Shown: positions 17,826-28,086, counted from the stretch's first letter. The stretch is 64,000 nucleotides of DNA from Rhizobiaceae bacterium (GCA_025698895.1 JAILWO010000001.1:1089001-1153000), one strand, 5' to 3'. Numbers and translations are program-made. Notes: generated by a model from the letters alone, not told the origin.

Positions 17826-17898
17826 ACCGCGACTCAAGAATGTCACCAATGCCGCCAGTCTGCGGTGAAATTGTTCGCAGCCGCGGCCTCGACAGATC

Positions 17899-18762
17899 CT
17901 AGAGTGTCGACCAGTCCGCCGCGAGCGTTTCTCCCGTCATTCTTTGCACCCCCGCCGCTTCCAGCACGGCCGCGCGCACCAGATCGGCATTGGAGGGCGC
18001 CGTCTCGCCGGTCGGCAGCCGCAGATTGTTCTCGAAGCCGACCCGTAGGCCCCCTCCCAGCAGACCCGCCATCGCCGTGCACGCCGCCTCGTGGTGGCCG
18101 AAGGCGCAGCACATCCAGCGGCGGAACACCGGCTGGCCGGGCGCGAGGAATGGCAGCAGGTCCTGCGGCGTCGAGGTCTGGCCCGCCGTGTAGCGGCCCA
18201 GCACGTAGAGCACGGGCGGCTCGTCGAACGGCACCAGGCCACGCCGCCTCAGCCCGTCGAGCCGCACGGCCTCGGCGGGTTCGTAGAGGATGAATTGCGG
18301 TGCGATCCGCTCCGCTTTCAGCCAGCCGAGAAAATCCGCGAAGGCGGGTTCGGCCGCCGCGTCCGGCGCGATCTCGCGCAGCGCCAGCGAGACGGCCCGC
18401 GGCCGCGTGGCCCGTACCACCGCCATCTGCTCCGGCGCGCCGTAGATGCCCAGAGCCTCCGAGGTGATCTGGATCACCATGCGTTCCCCGGTCTCGGCCC
18501 TGATCGCTTTTATCGCGTCCCGATAGGCTTCCGCGTTCAGCAGGTGCCGTCCGTCGCGGTCGCGCACATGGACGTGGATCATCGCCGCGCCCGCCTCCAG
18601 ACAGTCGGCCGCCGTCGCCGCCAGTTCGGCAGGCGTCATCGGCAAAGCGGGGTGATCCGCCTTGGTCCTGCGTCCGCCATTCGGCGCCACGGCGATCGGC
18701 ACGGGCGGAAGCGAAGGCGGCCGGGTGGCTCGGTCTTGTGGCATGGGCTGGGTCTTTTGCAT
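17899..18762 (-). CDS. BKACE family beta-keto acid cleavage enzyme (DUF849)
   Basis: 287 aa TIM-barrel enzyme. It has IAVAPNGGRRTK near the N-terminus, the zinc motif MIHVHVRDRDG (H-x-H-x-R-D), and RWMCCAFGHHEA and GGGLRVGFENNLRLPTG, which are the usual BKACE fingerprints. The prototype is 3-keto-5-aminohexanoate cleavage enzyme of lysine fermentation; relatives split various beta-keto acids with acetyl-CoA. The start at 18762 is divergent from a class III aminotransferase gene. Together they suggest transamination followed by cleavage of an amino-acid-like compound; the substrate is unknown. Confidence 0.85.
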   Translation of the reverse strand: MQKTQPMPQDRATRPPSLPPVPIAVAPNGGRRTKADHPALPMTPAELAATAADCLEAGAAMIHVHVRDRDGRHLLNAEAYRDAIKAIRAETGERMVIQITSEALGIYGAPEQMAVVRATRPRAVSLALREIAPDAAAEPAFADFLGWLKAERIAPQFILYEPAEAVRLDGLRRRGLVPFDEPPVLYVLGRYTAGQTSTPQDLLPFLAPGQPVFRRWMCCAFGHHEAACTAMAGLLGGGLRVGFENNLRLPTGETAPSNADLVRAAVLEAAGVQRMTGETLAADWSTL

Positions 18763-18825
18763 CGCGGCCCGATACACTATCGCAACGCCTGCGTCATGGT
18801 CCGCCGAAACCGGGAGGAATTCGCC

Positions 18826-20148
18826 TTGAGCCGCATCATGCACCGTTCGCTCGCCTCGGTCCCACCGGTCGCCGTTTCGGCCCGTGGCATCGAAATCGTC
18901 GATTCCTCCGGCAAGGCCTATATCGACGCCTCGGGCGGGGCGGCCGTCTCCTGCCTCGGCCATGGCCATCCGGCGGTCATGGCCGCGCTGCATGAGCAGC
19001 TCGACCGCATCGCCTATGCGCACACCGGCTTCTTCACCACCGAGACGGCCGAGAGGCTGGGCGAGCGCCTCGTCGCCGATGCGCCCGACGGCCTCGACCA
19101 CGTCTATCTTGTCTCCGGCGGCTCGGAGGCGGTCGAGGCCGCGCTCAAGATGGCGAGGCAGTATTTCGTCGAGACAGGCCAGCCGCAGCGCCGGCATGTT
19201 ATCGCGCGGCGCCAGAGCTATCACGGCAACACGCTGGGCGCGCTGGCCGCCGGCGGCAATGAATGGCGGCGCGAGCAGTTCCGCCCGCTGCTGATCGAGA
19301 CGCATCACGTCGATCCCTGCTTCGCCTACCGCTTCCGCGAACCGGGCGAATCCGACGAGGCCTATGCCGCGCGCGCCGCGCGCTCGCTCGAGGACAAGCT
19401 GATCGAGCTTGGCCCCGAAACCGTCATCGCCTTCGTGGCCGAGACCGTGGTCGGCGCCACCGCCGGCGCCGTGCCTCCGGTCGGCGACTACTTCAGGCGC
19501 ATCCGCGAGATCTGCGACCGCCACGGCGTGCTCCTGATCCTCGACGAGGTCATGTGCGGCATGGGGCGCACCGGCACCCTGCATGCTTGCGAGCAGGAAG
19601 GTATCGCGCCGGACCTGATGACGATCGCCAAGGGGCTTGGCGGTGGCTATCAGCCGATCGGCGCGGTTCTGGCGAGCGCCGGCATCGTCGAGGCGATCCG
19701 CTCGGGATCGGGCTTCTTCCAGCATGGCCACACCTATATGGGCCATCCGATGGCGGCCGCGGCCGCGCTCGCCGTTCAGGAGACGATCCGCGGCGAGAAC
19801 CTCCTGGCCAATGTCGTGGCCATGGGCGACCGGCTGGAGGAGCGCCTCGTAGAGCGCTTCGGCAATCACCACCATGTCGGCGACATCAGGGGGCGGGGAC
19901 TGTTCCGCGCCATCGAACTGGTCGAGGACCGCGCCTCCAGGCGGCCCTTCGCCTCGTCGCGCAAGCTCCACGCCGCCGTCAAGCGAGAGGCGATGGCGCG
20001 CGGCCTGATGGTCTATCCGATGGGCGGCACGATCGACGGGGTCAATGGCGACCACGTCCTTCTGGCTCCGCCCTTCATCGTCGGCGAAGCCGATATCGGC
20101 CGAATCGTGGAACGCCTCGGCGAAGCCGTCGATGCGGCATTGACTTGA
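18826..20148 (+). CDS. Class III aminotransferase (PLP-dependent)
   Basis: 440 aa if translation starts at the TTG at 18826, which has GGGAGG 8 bases upstream; the ATG at 18838 is the conservative alternative. The fold type I class III pattern is clear: [40 protein letters not shown] for the cofactor-stacking aspartate, and the PLP lysine in [15 protein letters not shown]. Such enzymes move an omega- or alpha-amino group to pyruvate or 2-oxoglutarate. It is divergent from the BKACE gene and followed by a TAXI transporter, which would fit uptake and breakdown of one compound. Confidence 0.85.
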   Translation: MSRIMHRSLASVPPVAVSARGIEIVDSSGKAYIDASGGAAVSCLGHGHPAVMAALHEQLDRIAYAHTGFFTTETAERLGERLVADAPDGLDHVYLVSGGSEAVEAALKMARQYFVETGQPQRRHVIARRQSYHGNTLGALAAGGNEWRREQFRPLLIETHHVDPCFAYRFREPGESDEAYAARAARSLEDKLIELGPETVIAFVAETVVGATAGAVPPVGDYFRRIREICDRHGVLLILDEVMCGMGRTGTLHACEQEGIAPDLMTIAKGLGGGYQPIGAVLASAGIVEAIRSGSGFFQHGHTYMGHPMAAAAALAVQETIRGENLLANVVAMGDRLEERLVERFGNHHHVGDIRGRGLFRAIELVEDRASRRPFASSRKLHAAVKREAMARGLMVYPMGGTIDGVNGDHVLLAPPFIVGEADIGRIVERLGEAVDAALT

Positions 20149-20299
20149 CCTCGCCGCCGATAAAGGCACTCTAGCGCGAGTGACCGGGGGTCGGAATCCA
20201 CCGCCTCCTGTTCCATCAACATCGCGCGGGCCCGTGGCACGCGGCGCGCGCTTGTCGAGAAGCCCCCAGGGGGATCGTGCCAAACAGGGAGACGCACTC

Positions 20300-21280
20300 A
20301 TGAAAAACCATTCCATCCTCGGCTACGGCATCGCGGCGGCGATGTTTTCCGCGCTCGCCGCCGGCACGGCCAGTGCCCAGGATCAGCGCTTCATCTCGCT
20401 CGGCACCGGCGGCGTCACCGGCGTCTATTATCCGGTCGGCGGCGCCATCTGCCGCCTCGTCAACCAGACCCGTCGCGACCACGGCATCCGCTGCTCCGTC
20501 GAATCGACCGGCGGCTCGGTGTTCAACGTCAACGCCATCAAGGGCGGAGATCTCGAATTCGGCGTCGTCCAGTCCGACGTCCAGTACAATGCCTTCAATG
20601 GCGAGGCCGGCTTCGCCGATGGCGGCGCCCACGAGAACCTGCGCTCCGTCTTCTCGCTGCATGCCGAGCCGCTCACGGTCGTGGCGCGGGCCGACGCCGG
20701 CATCGAGGATTTCGACGGGCTCAAGGGCAAGCGCGTCAACATCGGCAATCCCGGCTCCGGCCAGCGCGCGCTGATGGACCTGCTGATCGCGGAGAAGGGC
20801 TGGACCAACGCCGACTTCGCCGTTGCCGCCGAACTGGCTCCGGCCGAACAGAGCGCACAGCTCTGCGACAACAACATCGACGCCTTCGCCTACACGGTCG
20901 GCCATCCGGCCGGCGCCATCCAGGAAGCCACCACGACCTGCGACTCCAAGATCGTCCCGGTCGAGGGCGAGGCGGTCGACAAGCTGGTCGAGGACAACCC
21001 CTACTACTTCAAGGCGACCATTCCCGGCGGCATGTATCGCGGCAATGATGAGGACGTGAACACGTTCGGCGTCGGCGCCACCGTCGTCACGTCCGCCGAC
21101 GTGCCCGACGATGTCGTCACCGTGTTCCTCGACGCCGTCTTCAACGATTTCGACGCCTTCAAGGAACTTCACCCGGCACTGGCCAACCTCACGCCGGAGG
21201 ACATGGTCAATCAGGGCAACTCGGCGCCGATGCATCCGGCGGCGGAAGCCTATTACAAGGAGAAGGGCTGGCTGAAATAG
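20300..21280 (+). CDS. TAXI family TRAP transporter solute-binding protein
   Basis: 326 aa with a clear signal peptide ([20 protein letters not shown]). The TAXI fingerprint [20 protein letters not shown] follows the cleavage site, then [17 protein letters not shown] and the second-lobe [13 protein letters not shown]. It is a periplasmic receptor for the fused permease encoded downstream. TAXI ligands include glutamate-like and other acidic compounds; this ligand is unknown. A strong hairpin terminator separates it from the permease gene, a common way to make more receptor than permease. Confidence 0.9.
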   Translation: MKNHSILGYGIAAAMFSALAAGTASAQDQRFISLGTGGVTGVYYPVGGAICRLVNQTRRDHGIRCSVESTGGSVFNVNAIKGGDLEFGVVQSDVQYNAFNGEAGFADGGAHENLRSVFSLHAEPLTVVARADAGIEDFDGLKGKRVNIGNPGSGQRALMDLLIAEKGWTNADFAVAAELAPAEQSAQLCDNNIDAFAYTVGHPAGAIQEATTTCDSKIVPVEGEAVDKLVEDNPYYFKATIPGGMYRGNDEDVNTFGVGATVVTSADVPDDVVTVFLDAVFNDFDAFKELHPALANLTPEDMVNQGNSAPMHPAAEAYYKEKGWLK

Positions 21281-21395
21281 GCTCGCGCCAGCCGCAGCAT
21301 AAAGGTCGCGCATGACGCCGGCATCCGTTTCAGCGTTTCGCCCGCCCCGCTTTTGCCGGCGGTCGATCGCGGCCGGCCCGACCCGACAGGACATG

Positions 21396-21425
21396 GAGGC
21401 GCCCGATCGCGGGCGCCTCTTTCTT
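21396..21425 (+). terminator. Rho-independent terminator or attenuator between TAXI receptor and permease
   Basis: A perfect 10-bp stem (GAGGCGCCCG / CGGGCGCCTC) with the 4-base loop ATCG is followed by TTTCTT. It lies 116 bases after the receptor stop and 27 bases before the permease start. The permease ribosome-binding site (GGAGGGGACC) follows shortly after. Partial read-through would give unequal expression of the two subunits. Confidence 0.8.
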
Positions 21426-21451
21426 CATCGCCGACCGGAGGGGACCGTGCC

Positions 21452-24115
21452 ATGGCGACTGGACAGGACACGAAGGACCATGCGCCGCTGAGCGACGCCG
21501 AACTGCAGGATCTCGTTGCCGCCGCCGATACCGGCGCGCGCAATCCGGCGGGAACCGCAGGCTGGATCATCGCCGGGGTGGCGCTGTGCTGGTCCCTGTT
21601 CCAGCTCTACATCGCCTCGCCGCTGCCCTTCATCTTCTCCAGCGCGACCGGCCTGTCGCTGGTGCTCAACGACACCCAGGCGCGCTCCATCCATCTCGCC
21701 TTCGGCCTGTTCCTGGCCTTCATGGCCTATCCCGCCTTTTCCCGCAGCCCGCGCGACCGCATCCCGCTGCTCGACTGGGTGCTGGCGATCGCGGCCGCCT
21801 TCGCCGCTCTCTACATCTTCATCTACTACCGCGACCTGGCACGCCGTCCCGGCCTGCCGATCACGCAGGACCTCGTGGTGGCCGGCATCGGCATGGTGCT
21901 TCTGCTGGAAGCCACCCGCCGCGCGCTCGGCCCGCCGCTCGCCATCGTGGCGATCGTGTTCCTGTCCTATGTCTTCTTCGGCTCGTCGACCTTCGTGCCC
22001 GACATCATCCGCTGGGGTGGCGCGTCGTTCGCCCGCGCCATGGACCAGATGTGGCTGTCGACCGGCGGTGTCTTCGGCGTGGCGCTGGGCGTGTCGACCG
22101 CCTTCGTCTTCCTGTTCGTGTTGTTCGGGTCGATGCTCGACCGGGCCGGAGCCGGTAACTTCTTCATCAAGCTGGCCTTCGCCCTGCTCGGCCATCTGCG
22201 CGGCGGCCCGGCCAAGGCGGCCGTGCTGTCCTCGATGATGACCGGCGTGATCTCCGGCTCCTCGATCGCCAATGTCGTGACTACCGGCACCTTCACCATT
22301 CCCCTGATGAAGCGCGTCGGCTTCACGCCGGAGAAGGCAGGTTCGGTCGAGGTTGCCAGTTCGGTCAACGGCCAGATCATGCCGCCCGTCATGGGCGCGG
22401 CCGCCTTCCTGATGGTCGAGTATATCGGCATCTCCTATCTGGAAGTCATCAAGCACGCCTTCCTGCCGGCGGTCGTTTCCTACATCGCGCTGCTCTATCT
22501 CGTGCATCTCGAGGCGGTGAGGCACGATATGCCGGTCCTGCCCAAGCGAGTCAGGACCACGGCCATGCAATCCCTCCTGAGGGCCGGCATCGTGGTCTCC
22601 TCGATCGTCATCCTGGCCGGCGCGGTCTATTATTTCATCGCCTTCGTGCGCATGCTCATGCCGGCCGTGTCCGGGCCGGTGCTGATCGCTTTGCTGGTAG
22701 CGGCCTATGTCGCACTGATCTGGTATGCGTCGAAGGGACCCGATCTCGAAATGGACGATCCCAATGCCCGGGTGGTCGAACTGCCGCTGGTCAAGGACGT
22801 CATCAAGACCGGCCTGCATTATCTGCTGCCGCTCTTCGTGCTGGTCTGGTTCCTGATGATCGAGCGGCGCTCGCCGGGCCAGTCCGCCTTCTACGCCGTG
22901 TGCCTGCTCATCTTCATCATCCTGACCCAGAAGCCGCTCAAGGCGCTGTTCCGTGGCCTGCAATCGGCCGAGCAGCGCGCCGCGGCCCTCGAGGGGCTCG
23001 ACGATCTGGTCGCGGGCCTGATCGCGGGCGCGCGCAACATGATCGGCATCGCCTGCGCCACCGCGGCTGCCGGCATCATTGTCGGCACCGTCACGCTGAC
23101 CGGCATCGGCCAGGTCATGGCCGAGTTCGTGGAGTTCCTGTCGGGCGGCAACATCTTCCTGATCCTGGTCTTCACCGCGATCATCAGCCTCATCCTGGGA
23201 ATGGGCCTGCCGACCACGGCCAACTATATCGTGGTGTCGTCGCTGATGGCGCCGGTCATCGTCGAGGTCGGTGCGGCCAATGGCGTGCTCATTCCGCTGA
23301 TCGCGGCGCATCTGTTCGTCTTCTATTTCGGCATCATGGCCGACGTGACGCCGCCGGTAGGTCTCGCCTCCTTCGCGGCGGCGGCGGTGTCGGGGGGCGA
23401 TCCGATCAAGACCGGCTTCACCGCCTTCTTCTATTCGCTCAGGACGGTGCTCCTGCCGTTTATCTTCGTCTTCAACACCGACCTGCTGCTGATCGGCGTC
23501 GGTGTCGTGGGCGGCATCTGGGTCTTCGCCAAGGCGACGGTGGCCATGCTCATCTTCGCCGCCGCCACGCAAGGCTTCTTCATGGCAAGGAACCGCATCT
23601 GGGAATCCGTCGCTCTGCTCCTGGTCACCTTCATGCTGCTCAGACCCGGCTTCTTCCTCGATCTGGTGCAGCCGCCCTATGACGAGGTGGAACCACAGGC
23701 CATCTTCGAGGCCGTGGAGGCCGAGCCCGACAACGCCGAGATCCGCGTCAACATCGTCGGTCCGTCCTTCAACGATCCGGACCAGACGCTGGAGCGCACG
23801 ATGGCTTTCAATCTGGGCGAGGCCGGCGAGCCGGGCCAGGCCCGCTTCGAGGCCGCGACCGGTCTTGTCGTGCGCATGGAGAACGGCACCGCGATTCTCG
23901 AAGAGCCTTTCGACATGAACAGCCTCGCCGGCAAGACGCTGTCGAACCTGGATTTCTACGCGGACGAACCGGTGACGGTGACGCGCGCCGAGGTTACAGC
24001 CGAGCGCCTGCCCAGGGAGGTCTTCTACATTCCCGCCTTCCTGCTGTTTGCTCTCGTCATTGTCATGCAACGACGGCGCGGCGGCACGCTGGCCGGCAAT
24101 CCGCAGGCGGTTTGA
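21452..24115 (+). CDS. TRAP transporter permease, fused small and large subunits (TAXI type, DUF3394)
   Basis: 887 aa from the ATG at 21452, preceded by a strong Shine-Dalgarno sequence. The N-terminal four-helix DctQ-like part is fused to a DctM-like part of about 12 helices, with typical SGSSIANVVTTGTFTIPLMK and NGQIMPPVMGAAAFLM, and GMGLPTTANYIVVSSLMAPV in the second half. A soluble C-terminal DUF3394 region follows (about residues 735-870) and ends in a last helix. It imports a solute with sodium or proton symport together with the upstream TAXI receptor. Confidence 0.9.
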   Translation: MATGQDTKDHAPLSDAELQDLVAAADTGARNPAGTAGWIIAGVALCWSLFQLYIASPLPFIFSSATGLSLVLNDTQARSIHLAFGLFLAFMAYPAFSRSPRDRIPLLDWVLAIAAAFAALYIFIYYRDLARRPGLPITQDLVVAGIGMVLLLEATRRALGPPLAIVAIVFLSYVFFGSSTFVPDIIRWGGASFARAMDQMWLSTGGVFGVALGVSTAFVFLFVLFGSMLDRAGAGNFFIKLAFALLGHLRGGPAKAAVLSSMMTGVISGSSIANVVTTGTFTIPLMKRVGFTPEKAGSVEVASSVNGQIMPPVMGAAAFLMVEYIGISYLEVIKHAFLPAVVSYIALLYLVHLEAVRHDMPVLPKRVRTTAMQSLLRAGIVVSSIVILAGAVYYFIAFVRMLMPAVSGPVLIALLVAAYVALIWYASKGPDLEMDDPNARVVELPLVKDVIKTGLHYLLPLFVLVWFLMIERRSPGQSAFYAVCLLIFIILTQKPLKALFRGLQSAEQRAAALEGLDDLVAGLIAGARNMIGIACATAAAGIIVGTVTLTGIGQVMAEFVEFLSGGNIFLILVFTAIISLILGMGLPTTANYIVVSSLMAPVIVEVGAANGVLIPLIAAHLFVFYFGIMADVTPPVGLASFAAAAVSGGDPIKTGFTAFFYSLRTVLLPFIFVFNTDLLLIGVGVVGGIWVFAKATVAMLIFAAATQGFFMARNRIWESVALLLVTFMLLRPGFFLDLVQPPYDEVEPQAIFEAVEAEPDNAEIRVNIVGPSFNDPDQTLERTMAFNLGEAGEPGQARFEAATGLVVRMENGTAILEEPFDMNSLAGKTLSNLDFYADEPVTVTRAEVTAERLPREVFYIPAFLLFALVIVMQRRRGGTLAGNPQAV

Positions 24116-24127
24116 GGGGAGGCGGCC

Positions 24128-24553
24128 ATGTATTCAAATATCCTCGTTTCGGTCGATCTGGGCGACCCGGAATCCGAGAAGAAGTCGATCACCACCGCGG
24201 TCGACTACGCCCGTACCTTCGGCGCCACGCTGCATGTCATGACGGTCGTGCCGAACTACGGTATGTCGATCGTGGGCGGTTTCTTCCCCAAGGAGCACGA
24301 GCAAGAGGCGATCGACCGCGCCGACGAGGTGCTCCACGCATTCACAAAGAAGAATATCCCCGACGACATACGCCATCGCCACATCGTCGCGCACGGCTCG
24401 ATCTACCGCGAGATCCTGCACTATGCGGGCGTCTGCGAGGCGGATCTGATCATCGTCTCTTCGTCGAGGCCCGGACCCGAGGATTATCTGCTTGGCCCCA
24501 ACGCGGCCCGCGTCGCCCGTCACGCCCGCATATCGGTCCTGGTCGTCAGATAG
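24128..24553 (+). CDS. Universal stress protein (UspA family)
   Basis: 141 aa single USP domain. It starts YSNILVSVDLGDPES and ends with the nucleotide-binding pattern G-P-x(n)-ARHARISVLVVR. The usual G-x2-G-x9-G-S motif reads SSSRPGPEDYLLGPNAARV, so the ATP-binding glycines are only partly kept. It lies 12 bases after the TAXI permease gene with its own GGGAGG site. Small USP proteins are often encoded with TRAP permeases and may regulate them (TeaD of the ectoine transporter is the known example). Confidence 0.88.
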   Translation: MYSNILVSVDLGDPESEKKSITTAVDYARTFGATLHVMTVVPNYGMSIVGGFFPKEHEQEAIDRADEVLHAFTKKNIPDDIRHRHIVAHGSIYREILHYAGVCEADLIIVSSSRPGPEDYLLGPNAARVARHARISVLVVR

Positions 24554-24620
24554 GCGCGGGGCAGGAACTTTTTCGCCCTCGGCCGGTTAAGGCCCTGAAC
24601 GCATTGCCGAAGGGGGAAGG

Positions 24621-26954
24621 ATGCGCATTGCCGCGCTGATCCTGCTCGCGCTCAGCGGTCTGGCGCTCACCGCCGGTGGCGCGTGGCTGCTCGTACTGGG
24701 CGGTTCCATCTACTACATCCTCGCGGGGCTGGTCCTTCTCGTGACCGGCGAAATGCTGCGCCGCCGCAGCGGGTGGGCGCTGTCGCTCTACGCGTCGTTC
24801 CTGCTGGCCACCATGATATGGGCCGTCGGCGAGGTCGGCTTCGACTGGTGGGCGTTGGCGCCGCGTGGCGGCCTGTTTGTCGTCATTGGCGTGCTCATGC
24901 TCGCCGCATGGCCGCTGCAGAACCCCGAGCGTCTCGGCCCGCGCCGCCCCGCCTGGCGTGCCGGCGGCATCTATCTCGGCGCAACCCTGGCCGTTTCGAT
25001 CGTGCTCGCCGTCTATGCGATGCGCTCCGAGCCGCATGAGATCGAGGGCGAGGTCGCCACCGCCGACGGCCAACAGTTGCCACCAAGCGAGGCCGCCGTG
25101 CCGGCCGGCGACTGGGTCGCCTATGGCCGCACTCCTGGCGGCAGCCACTATTCGCCGCTCTCGGCCATCACGCCCGAGAACGCGTCCCGCCTGGTCAAGG
25201 CGTGGGAATACCGTACCGGCGACATCCGCACCGAGGGCGATCCGGAGGAAACCACCTACGAGGTCACGCCGACCCGCATCGGCGACTTCCTCTATCTGTG
25301 CACGCCGCACCATCTCGCCATCGCGCTCGATCCCGAGACGGGCGAGGAGAAGTGGCGGTACGATGCCGCCGTCGGTATCGACGGCACCCGTCAGCATCAG
25401 ACCTGCCGCGGACTGGCCCATGTGCCCGATGTTTCCGCCGAGGAAGACGGAAGCTGCGGCTCGCGCATCCTCCTTCCCACCGCCGATGCCCGCCTGATCG
25501 CGCTCGACGCCGAGACCGGCACGGAATGCGCCTCCTTCGGCGAGAACGGCGCGGTCGACCTGAGGGCCAACATGCCGCACTGGTATCCCGGCTCCTACTA
25601 TTCCACGTCGCCCCCCGTCGTCGCGGGCGGGCTGATCGTGATCGGCGGCGCGGTCAATGACAATGTCTCCACCACCGAACCATCCGGCGTCATCCGGGCC
25701 TATGACGCCGACACCGGCGAACTGGTCTGGAACTTCGACAGCGGCAATCCCGACGAGACCGAGCCGCTGCCGCCGGGCGATACCTATGTCGGCAACTCGC
25801 CCAATGCCTGGTCGCTTCTGTCGGTCGATCCCGAACTCGGCATGGTCTATGCGCCGATGGGCAACGCGCCGCCCGACCAGTATGGCGGCGACCGCACCGA
25901 GGAGACCGAGCGGTTCTCGGCTTCCGTCACGGCGCTCGATCTCGAGACCGGCGAGGTCCGCTGGGTTCGCCAGCTCGTTCATCACGATCTGTGGGATTAC
26001 GACACGCCGTCCCAGCCTCAGCTCGTCGACCTGCCGCGCGAGGGCGGAGTCCTCCCGGCGCTCGTCCAGGCCACCAAGCAGGGCGACATCTACGTGCTCG
26101 ACCGTCGCACCGGCGAGCCGGTCCTGCCCGTCGAGGAGGTCGAGACCCCGCAGGGCGCCGTCGAGGGCGACTTCACCGCGCCCTCCCAGCCAGTCTCGGC
26201 CATGAGCTTCGCGCCGGAGCCGCTGAGCGAGGCCTCCATGTGGGGTGCCACGCCCATCGACCAGCTCTGGTGCCGCATCCGCTTCAACCGCCTGCGCTAC
26301 GAAGGCCGCTACACCCCGCCATCCATCGAAGGCTCGATCGTCTATCCAGGCAATTTCGGCACCTTCAACTGGGGCGGCGTCGCCATCGATCCCCTGCGCG
26401 GCGCCGTGATCGCCAACCCGGTCTATCTGGCCTTCACCGTCACGCTGATCCCGCGCGAGGACGACCAGACCAACTATGTCTCCGAGGGCGAACCCGGCTT
26501 CAACGAGAATTACGGCGCGCCCTATGCGGCGAAGATGGTTCCTTTCCTGTCGTTCACGCAGCTTCCCTGCCAGCAGCCCCCCTGGGGCTATGTCGCCGCT
26601 GCCGACCTCTCGACAGGCGAAACCGTGTGGAAGCACAGGAACGGCACGGTGCGCGACCTCTCGCCGCTGCCGCTGCCCTTCGAGATGGGCGTGCCGGCCA
26701 TTGGCGGCCCGATCGTCACGGCCGGCGGCGTCGCCTTCCATTCGGGCACGATGGACTACTATGTCCGCGCCTTCGACGTGACGACCGGACGCGAACTGTG
26801 GAAGGATCGGCTGCCGGCCGGCGGCCAGGCCACGCCGATGACCTTCGAGGGCGAGGACGGGAGACAGTATCTCGTCGTCGTGGCGGGCGGCCACGGTTCC
26901 ACCGGCACGAAGGCCGGCGACTGGATCATCGCCTATGCGCTGCCGGAGGAGTAG
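24621..26954 (+). CDS. gcd: Membrane-bound PQQ-dependent dehydrogenase (glucose/quinate/shikimate family)
   Basis: 777 aa. Five N-terminal transmembrane helices (residues about 1-130) are followed by an eight-bladed PQQ propeller facing the periplasm. Family marks are GDWVAYGRTPGGSHYSPLS at the domain start, VHHDLWDYDTPSQP in blade 4, MWGATPIDQLWCRIRFNRLR, and YVRAFDVTTGRELWKDRLPAGGQATP near the end. It oxidises a sugar or cyclitol and passes electrons to ubiquinone. Glucose is the usual substrate but quinate cannot be excluded. It starts after GGGGGAAGG. It stands directly before the cytochrome oxidase genes. No pqq biosynthesis genes are in the window. Confidence 0.88.
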   Translation: MRIAALILLALSGLALTAGGAWLLVLGGSIYYILAGLVLLVTGEMLRRRSGWALSLYASFLLATMIWAVGEVGFDWWALAPRGGLFVVIGVLMLAAWPLQNPERLGPRRPAWRAGGIYLGATLAVSIVLAVYAMRSEPHEIEGEVATADGQQLPPSEAAVPAGDWVAYGRTPGGSHYSPLSAITPENASRLVKAWEYRTGDIRTEGDPEETTYEVTPTRIGDFLYLCTPHHLAIALDPETGEEKWRYDAAVGIDGTRQHQTCRGLAHVPDVSAEEDGSCGSRILLPTADARLIALDAETGTECASFGENGAVDLRANMPHWYPGSYYSTSPPVVAGGLIVIGGAVNDNVSTTEPSGVIRAYDADTGELVWNFDSGNPDETEPLPPGDTYVGNSPNAWSLLSVDPELGMVYAPMGNAPPDQYGGDRTEETERFSASVTALDLETGEVRWVRQLVHHDLWDYDTPSQPQLVDLPREGGVLPALVQATKQGDIYVLDRRTGEPVLPVEEVETPQGAVEGDFTAPSQPVSAMSFAPEPLSEASMWGATPIDQLWCRIRFNRLRYEGRYTPPSIEGSIVYPGNFGTFNWGGVAIDPLRGAVIANPVYLAFTVTLIPREDDQTNYVSEGEPGFNENYGAPYAAKMVPFLSFTQLPCQQPPWGYVAAADLSTGETVWKHRNGTVRDLSPLPLPFEMGVPAIGGPIVTAGGVAFHSGTMDYYVRAFDVTTGRELWKDRLPAGGQATPMTFEGEDGRQYLVVVAGGHGSTGTKAGDWIIAYALPEE

Positions 26955-27042
26955 GCGTGGCGCGAGGGGACCGCGAGGCGGCAGGTCTTCGGCGGAGAAG
27001 CAGGTCGGAGCGCACCGGATTTACCCTTTGGCCGGCAGGCCA

Positions 27043-28086
27043 GTGGGTGGTGCTGCCAGAAAACCGGACAGCCTCGCCCCAAGACCGCAAGGGGGGAAGC
27101 GAGCGCTAGCCGTCGCGGTGCTGACAAGCTCCCCTTTCCTCGCCGGCTGCGCAGGCATCCAGTCCGCGCTCGATCCCGCCGGCGTCGAGGCAGACGCAGT
27201 GGCCGCCCTGTTCTGGGTCATGGTCGCCGGCGCCGCCGTCATATGGCTCGCCGTCATGGGCGTGCTCTACTACGCCACGCGCCGCGACCGCGTTGTTCAC
27301 TCCGAGACTTTCGCCGGTCGGGTCATTCTGTGGGCGGGCGCGATCCTGCCGACCCTGATCCTGACGGCCCTTCTGGCCTATGGCCTGTCCATGATGCCGC
27401 GGCTTCGCCCCTGGGACGCGCGGGCGGCCGAGGACGCGCCGCTTCGCATCGAGGTCGTCGGAGAGCAGTTCTGGTGGCGGGTCACCTATCATCGCGACGG
27501 CATGGAACCCGTCGTCTCGGCCAACGAGATCCGCATGCCGGTGGGCGAGCGCGTGACATTCACGCTCAGGAGCGCCGACGTCATTCACGCCTTCTGGATT
27601 CCCTCGCTCGGCGGCAAGATGGACATGATCCCGGGCCGGGAGAACACGTTGACACTGGAGGCCACCAAGGCGGGTATCTATCGCGGCCCCTGTGCCGAGT
27701 TCTGCGGCTCCTCCCACGCGCTGATGGCGCTGGCCGCCGTCGTGATGGAGACGGGCGCGTTCGACGAATGGCTGGCGCGCCAGGCCGAGCCTTCACCCGG
27801 CGTCGGGGAAAACGAAGCCGGCCGCGCCGCCTTCCTCGCCAATGGCTGCGGCGCCTGCCACGCCGTCGCCGGCACCGAGGCCAACGGCACGATCGGGCCG
27901 GATCTTTCGCACCTCGGCTCGCGCGTCACGCTCGGCGCCGGCATCGTTGAAAATTCCAAGGCCGGGATCGGCCGTTTCATCGCCGAGACCGACCATGTGA
28001 AGCCCGGGGTCAGGATGCCCGCCTATCGCGCGCTGCCGGACGAGGAAATCGATGCCATCGCGGGTTGGCTGAAAGGGCTCGAATGA
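27043..28086 (+). CDS. ctaC: Cytochrome c oxidase subunit II fused to a cytochrome c domain
   Basis: About 347 aa if a GTG at 27043 is the start; the frame is open from 26935 and no ATG precedes the signal, so the start is uncertain. A lipoprotein-type signal (FLAGC) is followed by two transmembrane helices and a cupredoxin domain. The CuA site is in GPCAEFCGSSHALM (C-x3-C-x3-H-x2-M) and the haem c motif is GCGACH in the C-terminal extension. This fused form defines caa3-type oxidases. Its stop overlaps the subunit I/III start (ATGA). Confidence 0.9.
   Translation: MGGAARKPDSLAPRPQGGKRALAVAVLTSSPFLAGCAGIQSALDPAGVEADAVAALFWVMVAGAAVIWLAVMGVLYYATRRDRVVHSETFAGRVILWAGAILPTLILTALLAYGLSMMPRLRPWDARAAEDAPLRIEVVGEQFWWRVTYHRDGMEPVVSANEIRMPVGERVTFTLRSADVIHAFWIPSLGGKMDMIPGRENTLTLEATKAGIYRGPCAEFCGSSHALMALAAVVMETGAFDEWLARQAEPSPGVGENEAGRAAFLANGCGACHAVAGTEANGTIGPDLSHLGSRVTLGAGIVENSKAGIGRFIAETDHVKPGVRMPAYRALPDEEIDAIAGWLKGLE

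Noticed and set aside
17899-20316. 805-codon open frame that would join the BKACE protein to upstream sequence
   Set aside because: The part beyond 18762 is antisense to the aminotransferase gene and has shadow composition; the BKACE family start fits 18762.
21425-24070. Very long open frame antisense to the TAXI permease
   Set aside because: Composition is dominated by Asp, Glu, His, Arg and Gly repeats with no motif; it is the mirror of a GC-rich gene with strong third-position bias.
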